Positions 7,000 through 15,429 of a stretch of DNA of 64,000 nt are shown here, piece after piece. Both the position numbers and the translations under genes were made by a program. The notes under the pieces were generated by a model. It did not search any database and was not told the origin of the DNA. It saw only the letters and a program-made list of their open reading frames with translations. How positions within the stretch are numbered: the stretch's first letter is position 1; every line of letters starts with the position of its first letter. Source of the DNA: an uncultured Clostridia bacterium (GTDB lineage Bacteria > Bacillota > Clostridia > Oscillospirales > Ruminococcaceae); contig CANQWD010000013.1 in assembly GCA_947627465.1 (NCBI GenBank), forward strand, positions 1 to 64,000, written 5' to 3'.

Positions 7000-8360
7000 A
7001 CGTTTTAAGAAAATTAAAAAGCCTTGTAAAGGGCTTTGGAAAAGGCGGTGACGATATGGAGGATATTGCGGATGTTTCAAAGCTTGAAACGGCTGTAAGC
7101 GCTGTAATGCGTGAAAAATCGCGGGAATGGTGGGATATTTTTCAAGGAGCTTTACCGCAGAAAACAACGCATAAAAATTTCAAGCCGCTGCCGACAGCGT
7201 ATATTTCTACGGCGTATCTCGCGCAATTGGTAACGGGCGAAATAAAATACGAGCTTGCCGATGAGCGGCTGAACGTGTTCGTGCAAAAGAACTTGATCCC
7301 CAATCTGGACAGGATCGTGCAGCTGACGCTTGTCGGAGGCTACACCGTCATAAAGCCGTACATAACGCGCTCCGGCGAGGTGTTTTTCGATGTGGGAACA
7401 TCGCGGGATTTTTTGCCCGTAATGTTCGATGAAAACGGACACGTCACCGAGGGAATATTTTTCGAGCGCATACGCTACAAGGGCAAAATATACGAGCGGC
7501 GCGAACATCACCGATTTGACGGCAAAATGCATTTTGTACATAATTCCGCGTATTTGTACGGCACTCGACATCACGTGGAATTATCCGAAATACCGCGCTG
7601 GGAAACGCTGCTTACCGAGGGCGCGATACCGTCGGATATTCCGATGATTGCGACATTCCGCACGCCATACGCTAACAATATTGACCTCGACAGCGAGCTT
7701 CCGATCTCGCTTTTCGCAAACTCCGTCCAAACGCTGCACGATATTGATTACGCGCACTCGGAGTACATCGCGGAATTCAAAAAAATGTCCGCGAAAGTTT
7801 TTGGCAGCGGAGATATTTTTCAAGGTAAAAACGGTATTACCGATGATTATTTTGTTACTGTTGAGAGCGACTTTAACACTACGCTTGACAATCAGATAAT
7901 GGCTTATGCGCCGCCAATTCGCGAGGAAGCTCACAAGGCGGCGATAAATACGGAACTTAGGCTCTACGAGGTGCAGATCGGCGTTTCGAGCGGCACATTC
8001 ACATTTGATACGCAAAAGGGCTTAGTTACGGCGACGCAGGTGCTTTCAGAGGACAGGACTACATACAACACCGTTTCGCAGCTCCAACGGCAACTCCGAC
8101 CTTCGCTCGAGGCTCTTGCAAAAATTACCGCGAACTTGGCGCGTTTTTACGGCTATGAGGTCGCGGACGGTGAGCCTGCTATCGAGTTCGGCGACAGCGT
8201 TTTCGAGGACACGGGAACGGAATTTAATCGGCGTTTTCAAATGGTTCAAGCGGGCTTGCTAAGACCCGAGGATTTCAACGCTTGGTATTTCGGACTTCCG
8301 ATTGATAAGGCAAAGGCAATGCTGCCAAAAATGACAGAAGCGTTTGGTGGTGACGAATAA
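6996..8360 (+). CDS. Phage portal protein (SPP1/A118-like)
   Basis: A 454-residue portal protein that forms the dodecameric DNA gateway at the capsid vertex. It starts within the terminase stop (ATGA overlap) and sits in the canonical terminase-portal order. Visible features include a WWDIFQGALP segment near the start and a central beta-rich region (FFDVGTSRDFLPVMFDENGH), with a helical stem and crown near the C-terminus (DTGTEFNRRFQMVQAGLLRP). Its size fits A118-like portals. The stop shares its A with the following ATG. Confidence 0.9.
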   Translation: MNVLRKLKSLVKGFGKGGDDMEDIADVSKLETAVSAVMREKSREWWDIFQGALPQKTTHKNFKPLPTAYISTAYLAQLVTGEIKYELADERLNVFVQKNLIPNLDRIVQLTLVGGYTVIKPYITRSGEVFFDVGTSRDFLPVMFDENGHVTEGIFFERIRYKGKIYERREHHRFDGKMHFVHNSAYLYGTRHHVELSEIPRWETLLTEGAIPSDIPMIATFRTPYANNIDLDSELPISLFANSVQTLHDIDYAHSEYIAEFKKMSAKVFGSGDIFQGKNGITDDYFVTVESDFNTTLDNQIMAYAPPIREEAHKAAINTELRLYEVQIGVSSGTFTFDTQKGLVTATQVLSEDRTTYNTVSQLQRQLRPSLEALAKITANLARFYGYEVADGEPAIEFGDSVFEDTGTEFNRRFQMVQAGLLRPEDFNAWYFGLPIDKAKAMLPKMTEAFGGDE

Positions 8361-10090
8361 TGCTTACGCCCAAGCAGCTTCAAAATCTTCCCAAACCGCT
8401 TACGAATATTTACGAGGAGCTGTCCGAGTTTGTTTTGCGCGACATCGCGCGGCGTATCGCGGGCGCGGCGAAGATCACCGACACCGCGGAGTATCAGATG
8501 TACCGTGCGCGCGAGCTGGGTATGTCGACCAAAGAAATTGCCGAAAAGATCGCAAAAATCAGCGGCGTTTCCGAGGAAAATATCCGAGAGCTTATCCTTG
8601 ACGCGGCGGAAAAATCCAACGAATTTGACGCGCGTATGCTAACCGGGAACGACGGCTCGGCGATACCTTTAAGCGAAAACGAACAGCTCCAAAAGCTGAT
8701 GGCGGCGCAGATCAAACAAACTAACGTCACTTGCAAAAATCTCACGGGGACGCTCGGATTTGCGGAAATCGACGCGGACGGGCAGGTCGTGTATTCCTCG
8801 CTGACGGATTTTCTTCGTAAGCAAATGGATATGGCGCAGATGAAAGTTGCGACGGGCGTTACCGACTACAACAACGCAATTCGGCAAGCGTGCAATGCTC
8901 TCGCGGACAGCGGGTTGCGGACGGTTTATTACGCTTCGGGACGTTCGGACAGGATTGAAGTCGCGGTGCGCCGCGCTCTGATGACAAGCGTTTCGCAGAT
9001 CACGCAGAAGATATCCGAGCAGAACGCCGAGGAATTCGGTGCAGACGGCTGGGAGATATCCGCGCATGTCGGTGCTCGACCGTCGCACGCGATCTACCAA
9101 GGGCGGCAATATCCCAACTCGCAATACGAAACGATAGTTTTGCCGCTTATCAACGATTATAATTGCCGTCACTCGGCTTATCCGATAATTATGGGCGTGT
9201 CAAAGCCCGCCTACACCGAAGAACAGCTTGCGGCGCTCGACCCGCCGCCGTTCACTTACGAGGGCAAGCAGTACACAGCGTACAAGGCACAGCAGCAAAT
9301 GCGAAAAATGGAGCGGAAAATGCGAAAGCAGAAAGACCGCTGCATTGTCGCAGACGCTGCGGGAGACAAAGAGACGTTCACGGCGGCGAGTATTAAACTT
9401 CGCCGACAAAAGGATATTTATGAGGACTTCTGCAAAGCCGCGGGGACTTACACCGAGTATGAGCGGACGTTCGTTGTGGGATATAATCGGCGGCTTGCTG
9501 GGAAAACCGGGGCGGTCACTCGTGCGCAGAACAGGCAGAAAAATTTGCAAATTCCCTTGACAGATTTGGATAAGGGTGGTATAATATCAGTAGAGAAGTT
9601 TACTCCCGCTGAAAGCATATCCAAAGCAGAAGATTTTGCGAGAGATGTTCTTAAAATCCCGAATGTTTCTTATAAGGGTGTCGATGTAACCACTGCCAAC
9701 GAGTGGAACCGAGGACTTTTTGATACGTTCCGAAAATTCCCCGAATTGCATGATAGATTTGGATTTGTGGGGGAATGTCATGAACGTAATGCGGCTTTAA
9801 AACCTGTTGTCCAGCAGTATTATATGGACGCATATAAAAAACGCTACCCGGAAGTTGCTCTTGAGGAGCTTCAACCATATATAGACAAATCCGTAAATAA
9901 ACAAATGAAGGCGCTTTCAGTGAGCCGCGCAACACTTGCTCAAAGCTTTACTCCTTCTTTGGATGAGTATAAGCCGTTCGCTGGTATATCAGTAAACCGT
10001 GACGCAGGAAAGAATTCAACAAGCTTTGTTGAAAGCTTAAAAAGAAATGTACAATCAAAATTTCACCCGGAGGGGTGTGATACTATTTGA
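8360..10090 (+). CDS. Phage minor capsid protein (Phage_min_cap2) with truncated C-terminal toxin-like extension
   Basis: 576 residues up to TGA 10088-10090. Residues 1-398 are a minor capsid protein of the A118 type: SAHVGARPSHAIYQGRQYPN, NDYNCRHSAYPI and a long coiled coil (QQQMRKMERKMRKQKDR). Residues 400-576 form a different, AT-richer extension (AEDFARDVLKIPNVSYKGVD...). The same frame continues past TGA into a zinc-protease-like segment (next entry), so the ancestral protein was about 668 residues. C-terminal effector domains on portal-adjacent capsid proteins are known from MuF-type polymorphic toxins. A perfect sigma-A promoter lies inside the gene at the domain junction. Whether the TGA kills the effector or is read through cannot be told. 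Confidence 0.85.
   Translation: MLTPKQLQNLPKPLTNIYEELSEFVLRDIARRIAGAAKITDTAEYQMYRARELGMSTKEIAEKIAKISGVSEENIRELILDAAEKSNEFDARMLTGNDGSAIPLSENEQLQKLMAAQIKQTNVTCKNLTGTLGFAEIDADGQVVYSSLTDFLRKQMDMAQMKVATGVTDYNNAIRQACNALADSGLRTVYYASGRSDRIEVAVRRALMTSVSQITQKISEQNAEEFGADGWEISAHVGARPSHAIYQGRQYPNSQYETIVLPLINDYNCRHSAYPIIMGVSKPAYTEEQLAALDPPPFTYEGKQYTAYKAQQQMRKMERKMRKQKDRCIVADAAGDKETFTAASIKLRRQKDIYEDFCKAAGTYTEYERTFVVGYNRRLAGKTGAVTRAQNRQKNLQIPLTDLDKGGIISVEKFTPAESISKAEDFARDVLKIPNVSYKGVDVTTANEWNRGLFDTFRKFPELHDRFGFVGECHERNAALKPVVQQYYMDAYKKRYPEVALEELQPYIDKSVNKQMKALSVSRATLAQSFTPSLDEYKPFAGISVNRDAGKNSTSFVESLKRNVQSKFHPEGCDTI
9557..9585 (+). promoter_or_regulatory. Internal consensus promoter at the capsid/extension junction
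   Basis: TTGACA (9557-9562), 17-bp spacer, TATAAT (9580-9585), lying inside the minor capsid gene at codons 400-409, where the conserved capsid domain stops. It would drive the extension, the small gene at 10383 and end at the terminator at 10545. This is a moron-like layout within a structural gene. Confidence 0.75.
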
Positions 10091-10366
10091 AGCGTGTTAG
10101 ATCATGAAATCGGACATCAGCTTGACAATATGCTTGGAATATCGAAAATAAAGGACATTCAAGAGTTGTATACAAGTCGAACAACAGATCAAATAACAAA
10201 TGGGCTTTCTCGATATGCTTGGAATAACGACAACCAAAACGATTATTCCGAAATGATTGCAGAAGGTTGGGCTGAATATTGCAACAACCCAAGACCACGG
10301 GAAATTGCAAAGAAAATTGGCAAAACTATTGAGGCGGAATATAAGAAAAAATTTGGAAAGCATTGA
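10091..10366 (+). pseudogene. Zincin-like C-terminal segment cut off from the minor capsid protein by TGA
   Basis: In phase with the minor capsid gene (10094 minus 8360 is 578 codons). It encodes SVLDHEIGHQLDNMLG, with the HExxH zinc-metalloprotease signature HEIGH, and later DYSEMIAEGWAEYC, where a Glu could be the third metal ligand. Only TGA 10088-10090 separates it from GCDTI; a single CGA-to-TGA change would restore the fusion. Upstream of GTG 10094 there is no ribosome site, so independent translation is unlikely. Proposed role: effector protease delivered with phage DNA. The function is inferred from the motif. Confidence 0.7.
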
Positions 10367-10382
10367 ATTGGAGGTGTTTTTT

Positions 10383-10544
10383 ATGACCGATGAAGAATTT
10401 AAGAAGCAAGCTAAAAAAATGGGGTATAGCAATGAATTCATAAAAGACACCATTGAAAACCATAATAACGACAAATTTGTCTTGCCTTATGAAAATGAAT
10501 TGCTCGGGGCAATTGATAACTACCCATGTGAAAGTAATAATTAA
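10383..10544 (+). CDS. Small acidic protein after the toxin-like domain, candidate immunity protein
   Basis: 53 residues starting at ATG 10383 with GGAGG eight bases upstream. The ORF track buries it in a longer frame. It is helical and net acidic (11 D/E against 6 K/R), for example DEEFKKQAKKMGYSNEFIKD. It sits 16 bases after the zincin-like segment and immediately before a strong terminator, the place where an immunity gene for a polymorphic toxin normally sits. No family recognised; the immunity role is contextual inference only. Confidence 0.6.
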   Translation: MTDEEFKKQAKKMGYSNEFIKDTIENHNNDKFVLPYENELLGAIDNYPCESNN

Positions 10545-10576
10545 GCGTTTTGCACTCGCGTGCAAGGCGCTTTTTT
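10545..10576 (+). terminator. Intrinsic terminator closing the toxin-like module
   Basis: GCGTTTTGCAC (10545-10555) pairs with GTGCAAGGCGC (10560-10570), 11 pairs including two G-T, loop TCGC, then TTTTTT. It lies right after the small acidic gene and inside the structural operon, so late transcription must pass it, consistent with an antitermination mechanism. Confidence 0.9.
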
Positions 10577-10604
10577 CTAACCAAAAACGAAAGGAGTAAT
10601 AGAT

Positions 10605-10769
10605 TTGAAGCACAATAAATATTTTAAAACGCAGCTTGCTGCGCTCGTTGCTTGCTCTGTAGGCACAATCGTGAGCTGTTACACCGCACCGCCTCCGTGG
10701 AAATCATCTCCGGACGGCGATTTTAAATCATTCGTTATCGCTTGTCAAAAGCGACAGCATTATAAATAA
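10605..10769 (+). CDS. Small ORF with TTG start (54 aa), unknown
   Basis: TTG 10605 has AAAGGAG eight bases upstream. The 54-residue product has a short basic start, a hydrophobic stretch with cysteines (LAALVACSVGTIVSC) and a polar tail. It could be a tiny exported or membrane protein, but it is not in the ORF track and no family is recognised. It falls between two terminator-like hairpins. Real translation is uncertain. Confidence 0.45.
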   Translation: MKHNKYFKTQLAALVACSVGTIVSCYTAPPPWKSSPDGDFKSFVIACQKRQHYK

Positions 10770-10771
10770 AC

Positions 10772-10797
10772 CGCGCTCCGATGAGGGGCGCGTTTAT
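10772..10797 (+). terminator. GC-rich hairpin before the scaffold gene
   Basis: CGCGCTCC (10772-10779) pairs with GGGGCGCG (10785-10792) with one wobble, followed by a weak T-run (TTTATTAT). A second hairpin, GGGCGG-CTT-CCGCCC, follows near 10808-10822. Together they may attenuate or shield the head-gene transcript 5' end. Confidence 0.6.
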
Positions 10798-10847
10798 TAT
10801 ACCTTGCGGGCGGCTTCCGCCCCAAATTAAATTTAGGAGGAATAATT

Positions 10848-11417
10848 ATGGAAAAACTTTTAGCGCTGCTGAAAAAGCTCGGCATAGAGCTTACGGCAGA
10901 CCAAACCGCGCAGATCAAAGAGGTCGTGGGCAAGGAGTTCGTCGCGGCAGAGGACGCGGCAAAAAAGAACACCGAACTTGACGAACTCAAAAAGCAGCTC
11001 GCAGAACGCGACAAGGATCTCGAAAAGCTGAAAAGCGAAAACAAATCCGAGGAGCTTGCGAAACAGCTTGAGGAGCTGAACGCGAAGTACAAGACTGACA
11101 CCGACGCTTTGAACGCAAAGCTCACGGCACAAGAGACTGACCACGCCGCCGAGAAGTTGTTCGGCGAGTACAGGTTCGCGAGTGAGCGCGTGAAAAAATC
11201 CGTGCTGGAGGAATTTAAATCAAAGGGCTTTAAGTACGAGAACGGCGCGTTTGTCGGCGGCAAGGAGTATCTCGAGGGGCTGAAAAAGTCCGAGCCGGAC
11301 GTGTTCGCTTCCGAAAAGCCCGGACTTTTTATGGGCAGTACTCAAAGCAGCGCGTCGTCCGACGCGAATAATCTTGAAGCGCAGATATTCGGCGGCTTCG
11401 GATTGAAAAACGACTGA
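10848..11417 (+). CDS. Phage capsid scaffolding protein (GP20-like minor structural protein)
   Basis: A 189-residue scaffold. Residues 35-105 form a long charged coiled coil (ELDELKKQLAERDKDLEKLK). The C-terminal part (VLEEFKSKGFKYENGAFVGG) resembles the GP20 scaffold family. Scaffolds guide capsid assembly and leave before maturation. The gene lies immediately upstream of the major capsid gene, as expected, with AGGAGG before the ATG. Length is normal. Confidence 0.85.
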   Translation: MEKLLALLKKLGIELTADQTAQIKEVVGKEFVAAEDAAKKNTELDELKKQLAERDKDLEKLKSENKSEELAKQLEELNAKYKTDTDALNAKLTAQETDHAAEKLFGEYRFASERVKKSVLEEFKSKGFKYENGAFVGGKEYLEGLKKSEPDVFASEKPGLFMGSTQSSASSDANNLEAQIFGGFGLKND

Positions 11418-11436
11418 TTACGGGAGGTAGATAATT

Positions 11437-12393
11437 ATGGCAATCAACACAATTGAGGCGGCGCAAATTTTTATGAAAGCGCTCGACCAACAGATGATCG
11501 AGGGCGCGACTTCCGGGTGGATGGAAGCGAACGCGGGTCGCGTAAAGTATTCTGGCGGCAGCACCGTCAAGATACCGACGATCTCCACGAGCGGACTTGC
11601 GGACTACGACCGCGAAGCGGGATATAATCAAGGCTCGGTGTCGCTTACATATCAGAGCAAGACAATGACCAAAGACCGCGGCAGACAGTTTTTGCTTGAC
11701 CGTATGGAGGTCGATGAGAGCAATTTTATCGCGAACGCCACCGCCGTGATGAGCGAGTTTCAGCGCACGCAGATAATCCCCGAAGTTGACGCGTACCGTT
11801 ACTCGAAAATTTACGCGCTCGCGAAAAACAAGAGCGAGTACACTCCCGCGGCAAGCACGATCGTTACAACGCTTAACAAGGACATTACCGCCGTTTACGA
11901 TGAAGCGGGAGCGACCGATCTGGTGATCACTATGTCGTACAAGGTCGCGGATATTCTCGATACCAACGAGAAATTCAACCGTTATCTGAACGTTTCGAAC
12001 TTTAAGCAGGGCAACGTTGATCTTACCGTGAAAACGTTCAACGGCATACCCGTTATCCGTGTTCCGAGCGCGAGAATGAAAACAGAGTATATTTTCAACG
12101 ACGGCAAAACCGAGGGACAGACAAGCGGCGGCTTTGCTCCGACCGAGAACGCTTCGCAAATTAACTGGATAATCTGCCCGAGGAGCGTTCTGATCGCGCT
12201 TTCCAAGACCGACAACTTTAAGATCTTCGATCCCGACGTCAATCAAAAAGCGGACGCGTGGCTTATTCAGTACCGCAAATTCCACGACCTGTGGATAAAG
12301 GACAACGATCAGTCGCTTGTGCGTGTAAGCGCGACGCCCGCGCCGAAAAAGACCGACCCTGTTCCCGAAGAAAACGGTGAGGAGCAGACATGA
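11437..12393 (+). CDS. Major capsid protein
   Basis: A 318-residue coat protein located after the scaffold and before the connectors. Features include GGSTVKIPTISTSGLADYDR, KTMTKDRGRQFLLDRMEVDE and a central PEVDAYRYSKIYALAKNKSE helix, consistent with a HK97-fold coat protein of Gram-positive siphophages. The C-terminus ends in a flexible Pro/Glu-rich tail (PAPKKTDPVPEENGEEQ). The fold assignment is by family resemblance. Confidence 0.85.
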   Translation: MAINTIEAAQIFMKALDQQMIEGATSGWMEANAGRVKYSGGSTVKIPTISTSGLADYDREAGYNQGSVSLTYQSKTMTKDRGRQFLLDRMEVDESNFIANATAVMSEFQRTQIIPEVDAYRYSKIYALAKNKSEYTPAASTIVTTLNKDITAVYDEAGATDLVITMSYKVADILDTNEKFNRYLNVSNFKQGNVDLTVKTFNGIPVIRVPSARMKTEYIFNDGKTEGQTSGGFAPTENASQINWIICPRSVLIALSKTDNFKIFDPDVNQKADAWLIQYRKFHDLWIKDNDQSLVRVSATPAPKKTDPVPEENGEEQT

Positions 12394-12737
12394 TAATTTT
12401 TGCCGATTATGAATTTTATAAAAGCGTCGGTGGCGAACTATCCGAGAATGAGTTCGGGAAGATCGCCGCCAAAGCCTCTGCGTATATTGATAAGATAACT
12501 TTCGGACGGGCTTCGGAGCACGCCGATGACGAGCGCGTAAAGCGCTGCTGCTGTGAATTGTGCGATACTCTTTCCGCGGCGACAAGCTCCGGACAGATCA
12601 AGCAGTCGGAGAGCGTGGGCAGCTGGAGCGTGACCTACGCAAACTCCGAAAACACGTCCGAAGCAAATTACGCGCGGGCGACTTGCCGAGTGTGGCTTCC
12701 CGCCGATTGGCTTTACAGAGGAGTTGGTCGGGAATGA
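12390..12737 (+). CDS. Head-tail connector protein (gp6/YqbG-like)
   Basis: A 115-residue, largely helical protein overlapping the capsid gene by 4 bases. The order after the major capsid protein and helices such as FGKIAAKASAYIDKITFGRA fit the head-completion adaptor that docks under the portal. An unusual cluster of cysteines (RCCCELC) lies in the middle. The next gene starts inside its stop. Confidence 0.75.
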   Translation: MIIFADYEFYKSVGGELSENEFGKIAAKASAYIDKITFGRASEHADDERVKRCCCELCDTLSAATSSGQIKQSESVGSWSVTYANSENTSEANYARATCRVWLPADWLYRGVGRE

Positions 12738-13123
12738 AATTCGACGGTATAATCACGGTTTACAATTGCGTTGAGGTCGATTTTAAGAAAACGGTCTTCC
12801 CTCACCTGCTGAACGGCGCGCATGTCGAAAAAATACGCGGCGCGGAGAGCGCGACGGATGGCGATAAAAACACGGATAATTTATTTGTTATAATTCCGTT
12901 CAAACCGCATAAAAACGGTTTTTTAACGCCGCTTGAATTTGAAAAATGCGAGGAAAAATCCGAGCACTGGACTTTGGCGGCGGGAGATATTATCGCTGTC
13001 GGAGATACGGGTGCGGCGGATAATTTCGCGGAGCTAACCGCAATAGCGGAAACGTTCCGAATTATTTCCGTGAAAACCTTTGATTTTGGCAGCTTGCCGC
13101 ACTGGGAGGTAACGGCGAAATGA
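12734..13123 (+). CDS. Head-completion/stopper-like protein (DUF6751-like)
   Basis: 129 residues from ATG 12734, overlapping the previous stop by 4 bases. The ORF track extends it wrongly to 12560. The start KFDGIITVYNCVEVDFKKTV resembles small beta-barrel proteins found at this position in clostridial siphophages. It probably acts as head-tail joining stopper. The family call is tentative; position supports the role. The stop overlaps the following ATG. Confidence 0.65.
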   Translation: MKFDGIITVYNCVEVDFKKTVFPHLLNGAHVEKIRGAESATDGDKNTDNLFVIIPFKPHKNGFLTPLEFEKCEEKSEHWTLAAGDIIAVGDTGAADNFAELTAIAETFRIISVKTFDFGSLPHWEVTAK

Positions 13124-13464
13124 TCAATTTAAACGCACATTTTCAATGGAACAATCGAAACAGAATTCCGCAGAACATAGAAAAAGCGCAAAAATATCTC
13201 GATAGCCAAGTGCTGAAGGACACCGACAAGTATGTTCCGATGCGCACGGGAATACTCGCTAAGTCGGGTATTCTGGGTACGCGTATCGGCAGCGGAGAAA
13301 TCGAATATACCGCGCCGTATGCAAGAAAATTATATTACGGCGTAAATATTCGATTATCAAAATCGCGTCACCCGTTGGCATGTGCTAAGTTTTTTGAAGC
13401 GTCCAAAGCGGTAAACAAACGGTCGTGGTTGTCGGAAGTAAGAAGAATTGCGGGAGGGCGATAA
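13120..13464 (+). CDS. Minor capsid / tail-completion protein (HK97 gp10-like)
   Basis: 114 residues with the hallmark of this family: helices, then a KYVPMRTGILAKSGIL segment followed by an EYTAPYARKLYYG strand. It joins tail to head in siphophages. The position between stopper and tail terminator is canonical. Four-base overlap with the upstream gene. Confidence 0.8.
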   Translation: MINLNAHFQWNNRNRIPQNIEKAQKYLDSQVLKDTDKYVPMRTGILAKSGILGTRIGSGEIEYTAPYARKLYYGVNIRLSKSRHPLACAKFFEASKAVNKRSWLSEVRRIAGGR

Positions 13465-13880
13465 TGGAATTTACCGAAGCAATACTGCGAAAGCTGAAAA
13501 GCTGTCCGCTGCTGAAAGAACACGGCGTTACGGCGATAGGCTTTGCGGGAATGGACGCGAAAAAACGTTCTATGAGCATTTTGAACACCAAGGGCGAGCT
13601 GGTGATAAACGAATATTGCGACGGGAGCCGCGATATGCAGTACCCGTTCGCGCTGATTTACCACTCGCTCGAGATTGACACGGCGGGAAAACTTGCCGCC
13701 CAACAGCTTATCGACGGCGTGGCGGAATGGCTTGTTGCTCCCGAAAATTTACCCGAGATCGATAACTGTAATGTGCAGAAAATATCACGCGCCGACACCT
13801 GCACGCTGATCTCGGAGGACGAAAACGGCGCGGATTTTCAAGGGTCATTTGCCCTTGAGTATTATAAGGAGGAATTTTAA
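13464..13880 (+). CDS. Tail terminator-like protein
   Basis: 138 residues beginning at ATG 13464 (taATG overlap). An N-terminal helix (EFTEAILRKLKSCPLLKEHG) and a mixed alpha/beta body fit tail-terminator proteins that cap the tube at the head end. The assignment depends mainly on gene order, directly before the tail tube gene with a 1-base overlap. Confidence 0.7.
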   Translation: MEFTEAILRKLKSCPLLKEHGVTAIGFAGMDAKKRSMSILNTKGELVINEYCDGSRDMQYPFALIYHSLEIDTAGKLAAQQLIDGVAEWLVAPENLPEIDNCNVQKISRADTCTLISEDENGADFQGSFALEYYKEEF

Positions 13881-14404
13881 TGGCAGCATCAAATGAAAAT
13901 AAGGCAAAACGAAGCGAATATTATACGTTTTTAAATACGGGAACGGAGGCGTCGCCCACTTGGGTTCGAGAGGGCAAGTTCGCGAGCGAGCTTACTGCGC
14001 AGATGAATCCGCAGACTACGACCGTGCAGGACGTTACCCAAGATACCGCCGAAACTGATATCACAGGATATCAGCCGTCTATGTCGGTATCTAAATCCGT
14101 TTCCAAAACGGATCCCGCATACGAATACATCAACGACATACGCCGACACAGGAAGATCCTGTCGGACGCTTACGGACAAATACTTAACGTAGATGTTTTT
14201 GACAAGCAGTCCGACGGCTCTTATCCCGCCGAGCGTCAGGATGTATCAATTCAAATTGACAGCTTCGGCGGTGCCGCGTCCGACCCGCTGAGTATCGGGT
14301 ATACCTATAACTACCGCGGCGACCCTGTGACCGGAAAAGCGACTATTGCAAACGGCAAGGTCACATTTACTCCCGATGGCGAAACAAGCACGGCAAAAAA
14401 CTGA
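13880..14404 (+). CDS. Major tail tube protein
   Basis: 174 residues, preceded by AAGGAGG. The pattern YYTFLNTGTEASPTWVREG and TVQDVTQDTAETDITGYQPS is typical of siphophage tail tube proteins with an Ig-like beta sandwich. A terminator follows directly, allowing high expression relative to downstream genes. No contractile sheath gene is present, consistent with a non-contractile tail. Confidence 0.85.
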   Translation: MAASNENKAKRSEYYTFLNTGTEASPTWVREGKFASELTAQMNPQTTTVQDVTQDTAETDITGYQPSMSVSKSVSKTDPAYEYINDIRRHRKILSDAYGQILNVDVFDKQSDGSYPAERQDVSIQIDSFGGAASDPLSIGYTYNYRGDPVTGKATIANGKVTFTPDGETSTAKN

Positions 14405-14415
14405 TCAAATCATAT

Positions 14416-14446
14416 TATCCCGCCAAACGGCGGGATAAATATTTTT
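14416..14446 (+). terminator. Terminator after the tail tube gene
   Basis: TATCCCGCC (14416-14424) and GGCGGGATA (14429-14437) form a 9-bp stem with loop AAAC, followed by AATATTTTT. It probably attenuates transcription into the chaperone and tape-measure genes. Confidence 0.85.
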
Positions 14447-14465
14447 ACTTAAAGGAGAGATTTTC

Positions 14466-14888
14466 ATGGACAAAATACGCATACAGCGCAATGTAAAGCG
14501 CATTGAAGTAAACGACAAAGGCGAAATTTTGGAGCTCGATTTCGACGACCTGAATTTACCGTATAATTATTATGCAATGATAAAGCAATTTGAGACCGAT
14601 CGCGTGAAATTTACAAAAGATCTTGCAGAAAAACTCAAAGGCAAGTCCGATCGGGAAAGCATTGACGAGATGGTGTCGGCGGAACGAGAGCTTAATATTT
14701 ATATGCGCGACGCCGTAGACAGGGTTTTCGGCGAGGGCACGTGCCGCAAGGTCTACGGCGACATTTTGCCGTCGGTGGAAATGCATATGCAGTTTTTCGA
14801 CGCGCTCACGCCCTATTTTGAGGAAGAAGCGAAACGGCGGCAGGAGAAAATGAACAAGTACAGCGCAAGGAGAATGGGCGATGCTTAA
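14466..14888 (+). CDS. Tail assembly chaperone (gp13/DUF6673-like)
   Basis: 140 residues, mostly helical and charged (KTKDLAEKL-type helices, SVEMHMQFFDALTPYFEEEA). It lies between tail tube and tape measure, where siphophages encode two chaperones that coat the tape measure. It overlaps the Gp15-like gene by 8 bases. In many phages the two are joined by a frameshift; here the second has its own ATG. Confidence 0.7.
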   Translation: MDKIRIQRNVKRIEVNDKGEILELDFDDLNLPYNYYAMIKQFETDRVKFTKDLAEKLKGKSDRESIDEMVSAERELNIYMRDAVDRVFGEGTCRKVYGDILPSVEMHMQFFDALTPYFEEEAKRRQEKMNKYSARRMGDA

Positions 14889-15429
14889 CGTTATTTTGGA
14901 CGGTTTTCCCGATGAATACAAGGGCTATCTGATAAGGACGGATTTCCGCATAGGCATACAGATTTCCGAGGCTTTGAACGACGTTAATCTCGCGGAGCCG
15001 GAAAAGATGATGACGGCGGTTCGCTTGCTTTACGGAGCGGGTGCGCCGTCCGATCTTCGGCTTGCTTCGGAGGGATTGAGGTGGTTTATGAGCGGAGGAC
15101 AGCCGAGCGACGAAAGCGTTCCCGACGGCAAGCCTCCGACGTTTGATTTCGAGCAGGACAATCGTTTTATATTCTCGGCGTTTCGAGTACGGTTCGGTAT
15201 TGATCTCACACGGGAACGTATGCACTGGTTTGCGTTTCTCGCAATGTTGAGCGATCTGGGCGGGTGCTCGCTGTCGGATATTATCGGCATACGCGGGACG
15301 GATTTGTCACAGCTCGGCGATCAGCAGCGGAAACGCTACGCGCAGCTTCAAGCTAAATACCGCATTAAACAGCAGATGTCCGACGGAGAACTTGCGAGAA
15401 TCGCCGAGTTTGAAAGCGAGCTGGGTTGA
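14881..15429 (+). CDS. Gp15-family tail assembly chaperone
   Basis: 182 residues recognisable as the A118 Gp15 family: VILDGFPDEYKGYLIRTDFR at the start, then FRVRFGIDLTRERMHWFAFL and GCSLSDIIGIRGTDLSQL. It acts with the preceding chaperone in tape-measure assembly. Its stop codon overlaps the -35 element of the promoter of the next gene, showing that the following cargo gene was inserted exactly at its end. Confidence 0.85.
   Translation: MLNVILDGFPDEYKGYLIRTDFRIGIQISEALNDVNLAEPEKMMTAVRLLYGAGAPSDLRLASEGLRWFMSGGQPSDESVPDGKPPTFDFEQDNRFIFSAFRVRFGIDLTRERMHWFAFLAMLSDLGGCSLSDIIGIRGTDLSQLGDQQRKRYAQLQAKYRIKQQMSDGELARIAEFESELG

Noticed and set aside
1912-10366. Stop-codon reassignment in the phage (TAA and TGA read as sense)
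   Set aside because: Many other phage genes here end at TAA or TGA with correctly spaced downstream starts, so genome-wide recoding does not fit; local mutation is simpler.
10094-10366. Independent gene starting at GTG 10094
   Set aside because: In phase with the minor capsid gene, no ribosome site, and the start would cut directly into the HEIGH motif region; treated as the severed C-terminus.
11329-12585. 418-residue ORF on the - strand
   Set aside because: Antisense to scaffold and capsid genes in an operon with uniform + orientation.
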